DNA of 64,000 nt from Heterotrichella gracilis (GCA_032358255.1 JAULBX010027605.1:150110-214109); one strand, 5' to 3'; shown: positions 36,601-44,213, numbered from the stretch's first letter. Numbers and translations are program-made. Notes: generated by a model not told the origin, from the letters alone.

Positions 36601-39600
36601 AACACAGTTTGGTAACCACCCATTGTGTTTCGCAAGCCCAATCCGTGCGCCTGTATATGAGCGTCTAGCTGGAATCGAACGAATGCAACCCGATCAAGGG
36701 CCGAGGCGAGCATCATCTCCACCACTTCCACGCCAACCCTAGCCCTTTCCCACCCCAAACCCCCGTCCACATGATGATGTATCCCTCACCTTTGCGTGCA
36801 CCAGGCGCCCAAAACAACACTGTACGCAACCCTAAACCCTAAACACCCCCCCACCTTTGCGTGCGCCAGGCGCCTAAAGATGATGATTGTGTTGGCAGGC
36901 AGGCGGGCGTCCATTTCCGCAATGGTTTCATCCCCGCCCACCTTGTTGCTCTGCAGGCAGGTGATGTAGTGCGGGATGTACTGGCGGCGCAGCTCGGCGA
37001 TCTGGCGGGATGGGGAGGGGGTGAATTCAATAAATGGAAGAAGATAAGGGATGGACAAAGAAGGGGAGGACAATATATGGAGGGTGAGGGGGCATAAGAA
37101 CGCAGCACATGGTAGGTGGAGGAGGGATAGCGAAGGGGAGCACACTACATGTAAAACGATTGGCCAATAGTGGATGGTTGGGTTGCTGTACAGGTCACAT
37201 TCTTCATCGACGCCATGGTGGCACACAACGCACTGACCCTGGACCTACTGTCCTATGATATGTCTTACTACAGAAATGCAAGCTCACAGCAGGACCAAAA
37301 TTGCAGCGCAACACCATCCAGTATCCCCCTCTCCACGCATCCCCCTTGGCACCCACTCCACCCACCTGCGCCACCAGCTTCCACGTCAGCCGCCCCCCCT
37401 CCCCACCCCCCTTGCTGGCCAGCACCGCGTAGCGCCACCACTGGCGGGCCGAGCCCTTGCCCCGCCCCGGCCGCCGTGTGGGTCTCAGGTGCCTGTTGGG
37501 TGTGCGGGCCATGTAGCTGTTGAAACCATCAAGTAGCGCCTGCAGGTTGACGTACTGGGGGCCTGCGGGTGGGGGTTGGCGGGGGGGATTTACTGGTGGG
37601 GGGTGGGAAGATGCATTGGTGTGTTGTGGTGTTGCAATGGCATTGTTGGAACATGGGATGGTGGTCTTAAAAAAGGGGGAAATCCGTGAGGGAGTTTGTT
37701 GGCATGCTATGGTACCCTTAGGATGGTTTTCTTTGAGCATGGGGTGCAAAGGGTCAGGGCTGGAGGGTGGGCAATCAGGGGCCAGTCACTGCCACATACC
37801 ACATGGGAAACACCATGCGCAGCATCTGCACACCAGCTAAACCCCAAGCCCCTCAACAGCCCCCGTACGTGAGAGGTGCAGCGTGATGGATTGCAGCGCC
37901 ACGTCAGCCTCCTGAATGGCCTCAGACTCGCTCTTGCGCGCCTGGCGACCCCTCCTCAGGTACAGCATGCGCCCCCCCACAGGCTTCAGCACATAGCTGC
38001 GCTGCAAGGCGTCCTTTGCCGGCGCCCCATCATCCCCGGGACTGCCAACCAATCCTGGCAATTCTGCCAATCCACGCGCCGATCCCCGCTGCCGGTCCCC
38101 GATCCCGGCGGGGGTGTCGCTGCCAATCCCGGGGATGAAGTGTTCGTCCCACTGCGCGGTCGACATTTTGCGCCAGTCGTGCGCGGGCCCCCAGTGGGGT
38201 GTGTCCACGTCAAAGTAGAGGGACAGGCGGCTCAGCTCGATGGCCTGTGGAGGTGGGAGGGGAGGTGGTTTTGGTGGGTCTTGCATGATAGGGTGTTGGT
38301 ATATTTCTGGCGGGACGTGGTTGGGGTTGTATACTGAAAGGAGAGTTTGCACAAATGGCATCGGCATTCATCGCATGCATTCACAACATGGCCACCTAAC
38401 GATGCACCTATTTCTAATCATGCCAGACATTGGTTTGTTCTCAGGACATTTACGACCCCCACCTTGCACAGCATCTATCAGTGAGGCATGCTTGACAAAC
38501 ACCAAGAGGACTTTGATACATCATTGAAATATACAAATTGGTAGGAAAATTAACGTAAAGCCGCTTGCAAGAGCTAGACTTGCAAGCTAGCTGCAATTGG
38601 GCAAGTGCACTTGCACTTTGGATGCCGGACTCTTGTGAGCCCCACCTTGCAAAGCATCTGCAGTGGGTCATGCTTGACAAATACCAAGAGGAATTCAATA
38701 CACACATTCAGAAATCCCAATTGGTAACTTTAACTTGAAATCCTCCTGAAAATGCCGGACTTGCAAGCAAGGTCCAATATGGCAAGTGCACTGGATGCCG
38801 GACTTTTATGCCCCCCACCTTGCGCAGCATCTGCAGCGGGTCGTGCTTGACAAATGCCTCCTTGCCGCTCTCATCCACCGTGCTGGCGGCAACCCTCTCT
38901 AGGGTAACGCCCACGCTGAAGGGGTGCCCGGGGTTGGTGGTGGCGTCCTGGAGTTAACAGCAAAACTGAGAGGGGGGCGCATACCAGGGATGAAAGGGTG
39001 TGGGAGCGTGTGGAGAAATTCATGATGTAGAATCGCCAGTATGCGCTTGTATTTGTTGGATACCATGTTTAGAAAGACATTGGACCACACTCAACAACAG
39101 GCCTCAAACATTGTTGCCATCTTTTGTGGACAATCTTTCCTCCACCACTGTGCCATCAGCTAACCCACCACCATCTCAACCCACGCCACCGTCCCCCGCC
39201 CCTCACCTCGTATCGTATGTGTATGTTTGTGATTGACAGCTGCAGATTCCCCACCACAGTGTCTATCACCGCCTGCAGCATACCCTGACCCCCTTGCTCC
39301 CCCTCGGGGCGGGACTGGTCAAGCTTGGACTTGTTCTGCAGGGGGGGACAAGGGGGGACACAATAAGATGTAGACATTAGGTGAGGTAAGGGAGGTAGAA
39401 TATCAAGGAGTCGCACAATTGCACTGGAGGGCCATCCGCATCGGGGGATGCTCTGCAACGTCTCCCGGGGCCCTGGAAACCGCCCATCCCCGGAGTGGCT
39501 TTTGGCAGCGATGCTGCAGCGGACACCCCACCATACGTTCTGTTTATCCTGTTATGGGGGGATGGGATGAGGATGTGCCCATGGAAACGCCACAATGCGC

Positions 39601-41574
39601 TGGGTGGGTTAGAAGGGCCTATGCGTAGCGCCTGCTACTTTGCCTGGGATTGAGTATCCTTGCCACAGTTCGACAGAAAATACCGCATGAGCCTTCACTG
39701 AGGTATTACCATCATGTGGGGTATTGTGCCTGTACGAATGGTGGCAAGGAAAGCACAATCCACGGCGAAGTAGCAAGCCCTGCCAATAGGCCCTTCTGAA
39801 CCGCCCAGCTCAGCCTGCCGCATCCATTGCCCCCCCCTCACCCATCCCCCCCACACAAAATGCAAGTGTACTTTCTTGTGCAATAGTGCCCCACCTTGCA
39901 GAGGAACCACACTCGTGCGGGACATTGTGCATTTCAGGATGCTGGCAAGGGATGCACAGTCCCCAAAGACTGGGGGGCCACGCTGAAGGCTGGGGTTGAC
40001 TAACTCCAGGCGAGTGTACACTCCTCACCCAAGCCAAGCACACACCAGTTGCAGCAAAATACGTCTGCCACTACACAACCCCACACACCACCCGCCCACC
40101 ATATGGGTGCAATTCCCGCCCCTCGTCCTGCTTCCCAGTTTCACACGTGTTTTTCACCCCCCCTGCCCGCCTGCTTTCCTCCCCACCTGAATCCACGCCA
40201 GCTCCGCCTCATCCACCTTGCGGCGCTTGGCCTCGCGCTCCGCGGCATCGAGGTCAACCTGAAAGGGGAGGGGGCGGAGGGTGAACCTCTTTCAAGCCAT
40301 GTTTAGGGTTTAGGGTTTAGGGTTCTTTTCGGGCAATTCAGTGGGGCGAGCCTAGTTCAGCGCAGCTATTGCTAGCACCTTCCTGGCTGCGGCAACTTAG
40401 GGAAGGGTACTCTGCGCCCTTCATATGCTATCTAAACAGTTAGTTTGCTCAGAGACCCACATGCCCTCAAACGACTCCATACTGTTGCTGAGTCAGCGCA
40501 CCTCCTCTGAAGCAGGCGTCTCCTCCCCTTCCCCCTCGCCAGACTCCTCCCCTGGGGTGGCATCCACCTTGGGCCCCGCCAGGATGTACAGGCGGTCCAT
40601 CACAACCTCCACAGGGTTCTTGCCCAGGCTGCCCCATGGTACCTACAGGGGGATACCACCACAAATCAGCACAAGAGGTCAGATAGACCGCGTGGGCGGT
40701 ACTCTCTTGTCCACAGGATTGTGTGGGCTCACATGGGATCTGCCTCCTGGAACTGGGTTTTAGGTGTCTTAGGATTTAGGGTTTAGGGTTCGCGCCAGCT
40801 TGCCCAGGCTGCCCCATGGCACCTACAAGGAGGGTACCATCACAAGAGAGGTCAGATAGACAGCGTGGGCGGTACCACCTTGTACACAGGTTTTAAGAGG
40901 GATCATATAGGATCTGCCTCCTCGGACGGTTTGCGCATTCTTGCATGCATGCATGGCGTTTTTGTGCTGTGCCCATGCCCATGCCAATGTGTACCAGGTA
41001 CAGTGTTTGAAGATAGCTGTACCACCAGTTTAGCCAGTAGCACATAGCAACAAGCCCATGAAGTCTAAGGCGTGCCTAAGGCACCGCATGGCATGGGTGC
41101 ATCATCAGGCCATGGGCGGAAGATAGCGAGAAGGTGGCCCATGCCGTGGTGTCGAGACCATCATTGGGGCCATGCCCATCCACACCCTCCGCGACCCAGC
41201 TAACTTTCCACATTTACCCGCAATCTCCAACCCCCGTAGTATGACCACCGCCCATGCTTTTCCCGCCACACAAGCACGTCCCAACCGCATATGCATGCAT
41301 ATGCACCCATCACAAGCCCACCACCACCCGCGCAACCCTTTCTCCGCCTCCATCCACCCCACCCACCCCTCACCTTAAGCTGCAGCGACCCTAGAATCCC
41401 CGCCTTGACCGTGATAGGCAGGTTGAGGTCTTCGAGGGCCTCTGGCTTCAGCTGCAGGTTCCGAAGCACGACATCGCCCTTGTACACACTGATCTTCAGC
41501 GATTGTGGCTCCAGGCCCTCCAAGTACTGGCCCAGGTACTTGTTCAGGTAGAACGCGACCTGCGCCTCGAACAT
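1983..41574 (-). CDS. VPS13: VPS13-type bridge-like lipid transfer protein, 65 exons
   Basis: Giant chorein-family protein that channels lipids between membranes at contact sites (family knowledge). The start is the ATG at 41,572-41,574, opening a classic chorein N-terminus (MFEAQVAFYLNKYLGQYLEG). The stop is TAG at 1,983-1,985. I joined 65 exons by GT-AG signals and reading phase; every junction keeps frame except exon 26/27. The coding length is about 14.7 kb, roughly 4,900 residues, longer than typical fungal or animal VPS13. Domain order: chorein N, extended bridge, PH, Vps62-like modules, VAB/SHR-BD region, ATG2_C-like helices, PH-like, second Vps62-like block. An N-terminal-half PH domain plus Vps62-like modules matches plant VPS13 of the M type rather than yeast. 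Introns total about 25 kb and carry exon-edge copies and telomere-like heptamers. Individual exon edges may be off by a few bases. Confidence 0.93.
2297..2424 (-). repeat. Two copies of VPS13 exon 64 3' edge in its intron
   Basis: The genuine exon end and donor (2,521-2,570) reappear at 2,297-2,350 (near-identical over about 50 bp) and, shorter, at 2,398-2,424. Each copy keeps the GCACCTGCAGGG splice-junction core. Between copies lie CCCTAAA-like heptamers. Confidence 0.8.
3050..3880 (-). repeat. Copies of both edges of VPS13 exon 63
   Basis: Donor-side copies at 3,050-3,090, 3,151-3,196 and 3,249-3,292 repeat the exon end plus CTCACCTCC donor context, each followed by ACACATTTTTAGGTTGG-like spacer and CCCTAAA motifs. 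Acceptor-side copies at 3,734-3,776 and 3,848-3,880 repeat the exon start (GTAGTACTTGTTGC). The genuine exon (3,352-3,639) therefore sits between duplicates of both its own ends. Confidence 0.8.
4081..4753 (-). other. VPS13: VPS13 exons 61-62: C-terminal PH-like domain
   Basis: Exons: 4,531-4,753 and 4,081-4,313 (about residues 4,525-4,676). Seen: EYAYEDHMLLPEDKVVIICN followed by RGLVMVL, the usual 'E-x-Y-x-x-H-x-x-x-x-x-x-x-x-V-x-L-V-T-x-x-R-x-x' motif, then RELRWLVHWEDLLVLE ('W-x-V-x-W-x-D-L'). These are the classic VPS13 C-terminal PH-like strands. Three intronic copies of the exon 61 5' edge lie just upstream (4,885-5,136), so automatic annotation may mis-place this acceptor. Confidence 0.9.
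4885..5136 (-). repeat. Three copies of VPS13 exon 61 5' edge
   Basis: The first ~60 coding bases of exon 61 plus its acceptor recur at 4,885-4,960, 5,013-5,060 and 5,096-5,136 in the upstream intron, sharing GGGCCTGGCCCAGCTC and GGATGCGC. The nearest copy is the most complete; the farthest has lost the acceptor. The decay gradient fits successive tandem duplication. Confidence 0.8.
5408..7766 (-). other. VPS13: VPS13 exons 56-60: ATG2_C-like helical region
   Basis: Exons: 7,641-7,766; 7,285-7,363; 6,681-6,927; 6,053-6,213; 5,408-5,604 (about residues 4,255-4,524). Seen: VIWRLMDVVQRLDL; SVSELLASVSFQSDP, a short 79-bp exon required by phase; SFEAAPVRLRGFEMVGQ; a Gly-rich amphipathic stretch around GLVRNFGIFGGSSKLFGLAS; EGAGALGKGVLQGVTGVVL with RPWEGAKQKG; and GIGKGVVGFGAHPISGMLDM followed by VSTTLEGVS. 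These are the ATG2_C helices shared by VPS13 and ATG2, which bind lipid droplets or mitochondria in other organisms. The region is shorter than in human VPS13: the segment between the first two exons is compressed. Confidence 0.9.
6296..6340 (-). repeat. Copy of VPS13 exon 59 5' edge
   Basis: The sequence repeats the exon 59 start and acceptor context (TCCTGCTTGCG and CTGGCTGTAC) and is preceded by two TTTAGGG heptamers (about 6,270-6,287). Confidence 0.75.
8308..8955 (-). repeat. Six copies of VPS13 exon 54 3' edge with palindromic telomere-like joints
   Basis: Copies at about 8,308-8,372, 8,438-8,508, 8,545-8,614, 8,674-8,743, 8,806-8,853 and 8,890-8,955, plus the genuine edge from 8,996. 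All share the donor context CCCCTCACC, then GCCCCACAGCATGT and CAGCTGGTACC. Just before most copies stands a head-to-head heptamer pair, AACCCTAGGGTTT or a variant (about 8,421, 8,529, 8,659, 8,789). Spacing is roughly 85-130 bp. Each copy is a plausible decoy 5' splice site for the same exon. Confidence 0.85.
14780..14944. repeat. Fold-back (hairpin) element in a VPS13 intron
   Basis: The arms 14,780-14,848 and about 14,868-14,944 are near-perfect inverted repeats: ACACAACCCTCCCTGG in the left arm pairs with CCAGGGAGGGTTGTGT in the right. The ends ACCACGCAG and CTGCGTGGT pair as well. Arms are about 68 nt with a loop of about 20 nt. It could be a fold-back MITE or a small-RNA hairpin precursor; no transposase is encoded. 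It lies in the intron between exons 43 and 44, beside TTTAGGG repeats. Confidence 0.75.
14985..15045 (-). repeat. Degenerate copy of VPS13 exon 43 3' edge
   Basis: CCCTACTTTGTGCCTTCTTC and AGGTAGTGTGCGG parallel the genuine exon end at 15,073-15,125 (CCCTACCTTGTCCCCACGTC and AGGTAGTGCGC). It is more diverged than most other copies. Confidence 0.6.
15560..15797 (-). repeat. Three copies of VPS13 exon 42 3' edge
   Basis: Copies at 15,560-15,606 (diverged), 15,641-15,690 and 15,749-15,797 repeat the genuine edge at 15,837-15,890: CACCTGAGCACTTGCTAGGG then TCCAG. The two recent copies are followed by the same spacer, TCAAATATAGGGTTTAGGG with a TTCATACTTTAGGG unit, so the duplication period includes intron sequence. 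Confidence 0.82.
17334..21210 (-). other. VPS13: VPS13 exons 33-40: linker before the VAB region
   Basis: Exons: 20,953-21,210; 20,478-20,609; 19,914-20,032; 19,103-19,332; 18,828-18,923; 18,314-18,468; 17,784-18,040; 17,334-17,487 (about residues 2,648-3,114). Seen: TNIILTSGTTTLSLRNTLRT ('N-x-L-x-T-P-L' strand typical of VPS13), a W-E-P-V-L-E-P-W motif with IIKCDMN, NRLGCGAQLEMDFGDHR, AADARSVHCVV, and WTLIPASGSQRRVGRQG. The second and third strings are typical of the start of the VPS13 adaptor-binding (VAB) region, whose blades begin 'N-x-x-G'. Low conservation makes domain edges uncertain, but all exon phases agree. Confidence 0.8.
19721..19760 (-). repeat. Copy of VPS13 exon 35 3' edge
   Basis: CTCCACCTGAAGTCCCCAAA and GTCCATCTCCAGCTG repeat the exon end and donor at 19,909-19,950. 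A weaker copy of the exon 34 3' edge lies at about 20,346-20,400 (TTGCAGCCGCATCCACTC). Confidence 0.7.
21477..24936 (-). other. VPS13: VPS13 exons 27-32: first Vps62-like 'W-P-GY' module block
   Basis: Exons: 24,442-about 24,930 (5' edge uncertain); 23,705-24,074; 22,794-23,108; 22,296-22,417; 21,960-22,027; 21,477-21,771 (about residues 2,094-2,647). Four modules repeat the pattern W-x-P-x-x-P-x-G-Y-x-x-x-G: TFWRPQAPHGYAVLGHC, VWQPVPPPGYTSLGC, VWRLVPPDGYASMG joined across a splice site to DCLVPG, and IWMPIPPPG joined to YVAMGMI. These match the Vps62-type (DUF946-like) repeats of plant VPS13M proteins. Splice sites repeatedly fall within the GY-x-x-x-G turn. Phase at exon 29/30 and 31/32 fits only when these modules are reconstituted, which supports the joins. 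Confidence 0.82.
22225..22280. repeat. (CCA)n microsatellite
   Basis: About 18 uninterrupted CCA units lie 15 bp from the exon 30 donor in the intron (GGT repeat in the sense strand). It creates a spurious poly-threonine, poly-proline or poly-glycine ORF in three frames. Confidence 0.97.
24962..25095. repeat. AT-rich self-similar tract in VPS13 intron 26
   Basis: Repeated AATTTTAAAA, TTTGAATTTAAA and TTCGAA-like motifs in both orientations form imperfect inverted repeats. Composition contrasts sharply with the GC-rich neighbours. It adjoins the unresolved exon 26/27 junction. Confidence 0.7.
26288..26322 (-). repeat. Copy of VPS13 exon 24 3' edge
   Basis: ACCCACCTGGTCCCAGCTGG then ATGCACGCAGGCA is identical to the genuine exon end and donor at 26,490-26,523, one intron length downstream in the sense direction. 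Confidence 0.8.
27853..28005 (-). repeat. Two copies of VPS13 exon 22 5' edge
   Basis: Copies at 27,853-27,925 and 27,966-28,005 repeat the exon start and acceptor (TGGCACCTGCCGATGGCCAC then ATTCACCTGC). The nearer copy keeps about 70 bp, including GTCGGTGGC of the coding part. The spacers are AT-rich (TTATTATT-type), not telomere-like. Confidence 0.85.
28701..28816 (-). repeat. Two copies of VPS13 exon 21 5' edge
   Basis: Copies at 28,701-28,733 and 28,767-28,816 repeat the start and acceptor of the exon (ACTCAATGGTCATGCCTGCA in the genuine edge). They alternate with GGTTTAGGGTT blocks at 28,660-28,775. Confidence 0.82.
30585..30930. repeat. Short direct repeats in VPS13 intron 19
   Basis: TGCACTCCTGATATGAAAAT-type and CATTGTGAGAGGCA / GTGACAGATACAAT segments each occur twice (about 30,598-30,665 and 30,672-30,772). 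A second pair, ATTACCATTACAGGATG and ATTACCGTTACAGGATG with following AATTACATA, lies at about 30,859-30,928. AT-rich; no exon sequence involved. Confidence 0.75.
31995..32069. repeat. 25-bp tandem repeat, three units
   Basis: Three consecutive 25-bp units (31,995-32,019, 32,020-32,044, 32,045-32,069) share TGCAA-TGGCTGA-T and end in GGTTGCGC. It is purely intronic. Confidence 0.8.
32707..32983 (-). other. VPS13: VPS13 exon 15: pleckstrin-homology (PH) domain
   Basis: A single exon encodes a near-complete PH fold: VLTWSGLGKASAQWQRRWLV, then LHNGSLYTFEKRSSDKPLA and a final SLLLRFKTEEK. The pattern 'G-L-x-K-x-x-x-W-x-x-R-W-x-V-L-x-x-x-x-L-Y-x-F' is diagnostic of PH domains. Plant VPS13 proteins carry a PH domain inserted in the N-terminal half, which yeast and human VPS13A/C lack at this place. 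It probably helps membrane targeting. A partial copy of this exon lies upstream in the preceding intron (33,117-33,192). Confidence 0.88.
33117..33192 (-). repeat. Partial copy of the PH-domain exon edge
   Basis: CACCAGCCACCGGCGCTGCC with ACTGAGCTGAGGTCTTG and CCAGACCAGGTGAGGACCCT repeat the 5' part and acceptor of exon 15 (genuine about 32,920-32,990). It carries a small insertion (CAGGAACTGGCCAG). This gives a truncated W-x-R-R-W reading frame that is not a second PH domain. Confidence 0.78.
33691..33823 (-). repeat. Two copies of VPS13 exon 14 5' edge
   Basis: CTGGGGGTAGCGCGCCACTT (33,709-33,728) and GGGTTAGCGCGCCACCTGGA (about 33,798-33,817) repeat the genuine exon start at 33,597-33,622, including the acceptor. 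The spacers are AT-rich. Confidence 0.82.
36788..36815 (-). repeat. Copy of VPS13 exon 8 3' edge
   Basis: CACCTTTGCGTGCACCAGGC then GCC repeats the genuine exon end and donor at 36,852-36,875. The two are separated by ACCCTAAACCCTAAAC. Confidence 0.8.
38455..38818 (-). repeat. Tandem ~180-bp units containing VPS13 exon 5 3' edge
   Basis: Two intronic units precede the genuine edge at 38,811. Each starts with CCCCACCTTGCA-AGCATCT then GCTTGACAAA (38,455-38,510 and 38,637-38,695). Each continues into shared intron sequence: ATACA-AATTGGTA, GACTTGCAAGC, then GCAAGTGCACT and GGATGCCGGACT just before the next edge. The whole period, not only the exon edge, is therefore duplicated. Confidence 0.85.
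38819..41574 (-). other. VPS13: VPS13 exons 1-5: N-terminal chorein domain
   Basis: Exons: 41,374-41,574; 40,502-40,642; 40,187-40,258; 39,207-39,335; 38,819-38,947 (all phase 0; about residues 1-224). Seen: the chorein hallmark with KGDVVLRNLQLKPEAL and LPITVKAGILGSLQLK, then VPWGSLGKNPVEVVMDRLY, the usual second chorein element. A lysine/arginine-rich stretch follows (EREAKRRKVDEAELAWIQ), then LQLSITNIHIRYE, strongly typical of VPS13. In the family this part caps the lipid groove and usually faces the donor (ER) membrane. Exon 2 carries an acidic insert (GEESGEGEGEE). Confidence 0.93.
40795..40830 (-). repeat. Copy of VPS13 exon 2 5' edge
   Basis: CTTGCCCAGGCTGCCCCATG then GCACCTACAAGG repeats the genuine start of exon 2 with its acceptor (40,620-40,650). 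TTAGGGTTTAGGGTT stands directly before it at about 40,773-40,790. A further shared stretch (GAGGTCAGATAGACAGCGTG, GGGCGGTAC) at 40,850 and 40,676 shows the unit is about 180 bp long. Confidence 0.85.
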
Positions 41575-42586
41575 GGCGGTCCGCCAACCGCCGCAGCGGC
41601 TATCCCCTACCTACGTGTGTCGCGGCATGGCATGGGCTGGTGTTAAGATGCCCGCTGTGATGTTGTTTGTGGGTGAAACAAAGGCTGAAAATGACAGGTA
41701 TCGCAAACCCAAGCTCGTCCAACGGTGCGCTGGCTTGTGTTCTGTGTAAGTGGGTGAGGAGGTACAGTTGGGCTGTGGTTATTGACTCGAGGTCCCCTGG
41801 CTGTCGCCAGTGGGACGTTGGCCAAAAGCACAAAAGGGCGCGAACCAATGTGCTAGCAAAAGGGTACTGTGCATTGTGTATGCGCCAGCAACTGATGCTT
41901 CAAAGGTTGCATTTCAGAGCATTGCCGTCGTTAGCAAGCTATTGGTTTGTTGACTAAGTTTCAGGTACATGCCGCTTGGACATGGTCTGTTGATGCATGC
42001 ATTTCACGCTAGTGGCTATGCATGCATATCAAGGTGGTGGCTATTCCACTGATTAAGCCCACAACCCACAACTTTTAACTGCTTTAGAAAGTTTCCCGCA
42101 AGTCTCGAGTCTCTTGTGGCCTGACTTTTAACCCCTTGGGCGTCTTTGCTATACGACTTCAGGTCATCGACGTTCTAGTTTTGCTCGCGCTATACGTTTG
42201 CTTGCGCTGTCCTAGAGAAACACCTCTGTGCTAAAGCTGTTTTGAGCTGATTTTGCACTTGTCGTGGAGCAATAACTGGTATTCAAGGTATACAGGCTTG
42301 AACCTGACAACTTTGCACTTGACCTTCATCAGCAGACACGCAAGTTGAGAGCCCACAGCGCCGCAGCACTCCAACGCCACCCTTGATGCCTGCCACCGCA
42401 GCTTTGATGGCACGGCCAGTCACAGCGCACCTGCGCGGGACAACCCACCGAGCTAGCCGAAATGCCCTGGCAGTATGTGCAGTCCACAGTCCTGTGCGGG
42501 TACGTGGTGTGTGGTGTGCTCAAACCACTAAAACAGCCTGACAACAGCTTGCCCACCCGTGCGTGCACTGTAGCTTTCACCACGTT
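41575..42586. promoter_or_regulatory. Divergent promoter region, VPS13 / membrane-protein gene
   Basis: About 1 kb separates two start codons pointing away from each other. It must hold both 5' UTRs and promoters. I saw no clear TATA box or repeated operator. The first ~80 bp upstream of the VPS13 ATG are GC-rich. Confidence 0.5.
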
Positions 42587-43537
42587 ATGCAGGAGCGAAG
42601 GTGGGGTTCGCGCTTGCTCTCCCTGTCTCCTTCCAAGCAGTCACTGGCAGCCTTCCCATCAACGTTCCTGCAAATCATGGTGCCAACTGTACTAGGAGTG
42701 GCCTTGGGACCAGCTACTGCGAACTTGGTGTGTGGGCTGGCATCTCAGCCAGAAGGGGTCCAGGTATGCTACACTTTGGCCACCCCCTGCCCACCAAAGG
42801 TTCACAGCCATTCACAGGGGTTTGAAACCCATCCAGCTTTTGAAGCAGCACGGTGGCTCCCACGTTTCTTCAATACGTTGTCTCATATCATAGCCCTTTC
42901 GTTGCTGTGCCAGGTATGCACAGTGCCTCTGTCTACCCCTATACCCTCGGGATGCGTTGTAGGGGCTCTACGCATTCCTGGCCGGTGCGCTCATAGCTTC
43001 TGGGGCCGTGGGTGTGAGCTTTTTGTCTGACTGCGCGAAAAGTGCAGAGGAGCAGATGGCTAGGGCATCAGAGAAAATGGAGTTAGCAAGGGCCAAGGTG
43101 GTTGAGCAGGAGGCGGCTGACAAGGGGAAGATGATCGTGGTAAGTTGTGGTAACCACCTTGTCGTGAAGTGGGTTTGTGTACACAAAAAAAGGATGTTAT
43201 GTGTGGGTTTGTATACACAGAAAAAAGTGAAGTGTGGCAGTGACCTTTATCATGGTTGCAGGTGGAGGCCCGCCAAGGGGAGGTAGTATACTCAAGCTAT
43301 GTGTTCAGCGTCGCCCAGATGAGGGAGCGGACAGGCAGCGACCTGAGCAACCTGTCTCCTTGCATCGTGAGCACCTTCCCTGGCTTGGACCCAAAGCACA
43401 CTGCCAGCATCAGCGTCCACTTTGCCAATGGGGCCATCATTCCACTGAAGAACATCGACGTTTCCGACGTTAACGTCGTCCTGCGCAACGCTACCCGCAT
43501 GGTGGTCTCCCTGCGCACAGAGGCGACCGAGGGGTGA
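42587..43537 (+). CDS. Unrecognised small membrane protein, 4 exons
   Basis: I do not recognise the family. Exons: 42,587-42,763; 42,818-42,913; 42,963-43,139; 43,262-43,537. All joins are phase 0 with good GT-AG signals (GTATGC, GTATGC, GTAAGT donors), giving 241 residues. The N-terminus (MQERRWGSRLLSLSPSKQSL) is Arg/Ser-rich and could be an organelle transit peptide. Three hydrophobic segments follow: VPTVLGVALGPATANLVCGL, LPRFFNTLSHIIALSLLC and LYAFLAGALIASGAVGVSFL. Then comes a charged, helical, probably coiled-coil stretch (EEQMARASEKMELARAKVVE) and a soluble tail with beta-like strands (ASISVHFANGAIIPLKNIDV). The end is uncertain: the final GAGGGGTGA stop overlaps a good donor (GG|GTGAGT at 43,534), and an acceptor at about 44,491 would allow a further short exon. 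The start could lie further upstream. Confidence 0.6.
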
Positions 43538-44178
43538 GTGGGTGGTATGGCTGTGAGCTGCTCTGCACCCCAGCCATATGCTTTAAAGGAAAATTCCTTT
43601 TATTTTCAAGGGAACTTTCCTATCACATTTAAAGGAATTTTCCTATCACATGACAGCACTTCCCAGGAGCAGTCAGACAGCAAGGTGCAGGGGTGTGCGC
43701 AAGGGGTAGCCCTGTAGAGTTCCTGTAGAGTAGAGATTGCATGTGTGTGAAGGGTGCATGCGTGTTGTTGAGGGTGTTTAGGGTTTAGGGTTTAGTGTGC
43801 CTGTTTGGCTGTGGCTCCTGGCGTAGGCTCACTGGTGGGGGGTGGTGGAGGGTGTGCGGCACAGTTTGCCCTGTTGAGAAGTCGTAGCAGTGTGGGCAGC
43901 AAGTGGTCAGTTGGGGGTACGGGTATTAAATAAAGGGTGTGTGTGTGCCAGGTGGAGGCGTGTGACGCACAGGGATAGCAGCCAGCTGTTCCAGCCATTG
44001 CTGCAGCTTGCCACTGGAAGTTGTGCGTTGACTCACCTTCTTTCTCGCTTTCCATACAGAACTTGCCAGGCAATGTGGCCTGAGGTGGCATAGGAACAGG
44101 CAAGCTGCTTTTTTCCCGCCCAGCAGCCGCTGTGGGAGCCAGCCACATGGAAGGGGGCACCCGAAACCAAGGTAGAGA

Positions 44179-44213
44179 ACCCTAAACCCTAAACCCTAAA
44201 CCCTAAACCCTAA
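44179..44213 (-). repeat. Interstitial telomere-type tract
   Basis: About five consecutive CCCTAAA units (ending CCCTAACCC) with no interruption. It is the purest heptamer run in the window and lies outside any intron I can define. Confidence 0.97.

Larger units (their letters stand above)
33401..38244 (-). other. VPS13: VPS13 exons 6-14: extended bridge region
   Basis: Exons: 37,869-38,244; 37,366-37,562; 36,855-37,001; 36,318-36,564; 35,652-35,909; 35,278-35,435; 34,675-34,852; 34,045-34,310; 33,401-33,615 (about residues 225-905). Family-typical pieces: AIELSRLSLYFDVD, LDGFNSYMAR, a YIPHYIT segment, RGDLSGDEYRQLVDLV, ALNERPVLVLHLDLEAPKV (the 'hidden in plain sight' VPS13 strand motif), LVLDLGRFVL-like strands, and PSVTLYFSPAKLGRMLRAVN. 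This is the repeating beta-groove of the lipid bridge. Exon 9 encodes low-complexity AAAAAAA, GAGGGGGGG and QQQQ runs. Exon 12 ends in a GE repeat directly at the splice donor. Confidence 0.88.

Noticed and set aside
36640-36700. tRNA-like T-arm (GTTCGATTCC on the minus strand)
   Set aside because: No matching acceptor stem, D-arm or anticodon arm around it. A similar GTTCAAGTCC at about 5,830 also lacks the rest of a tRNA.
44179-44213. True chromosome end
   Set aside because: Only five units, with genes continuing on both sides.
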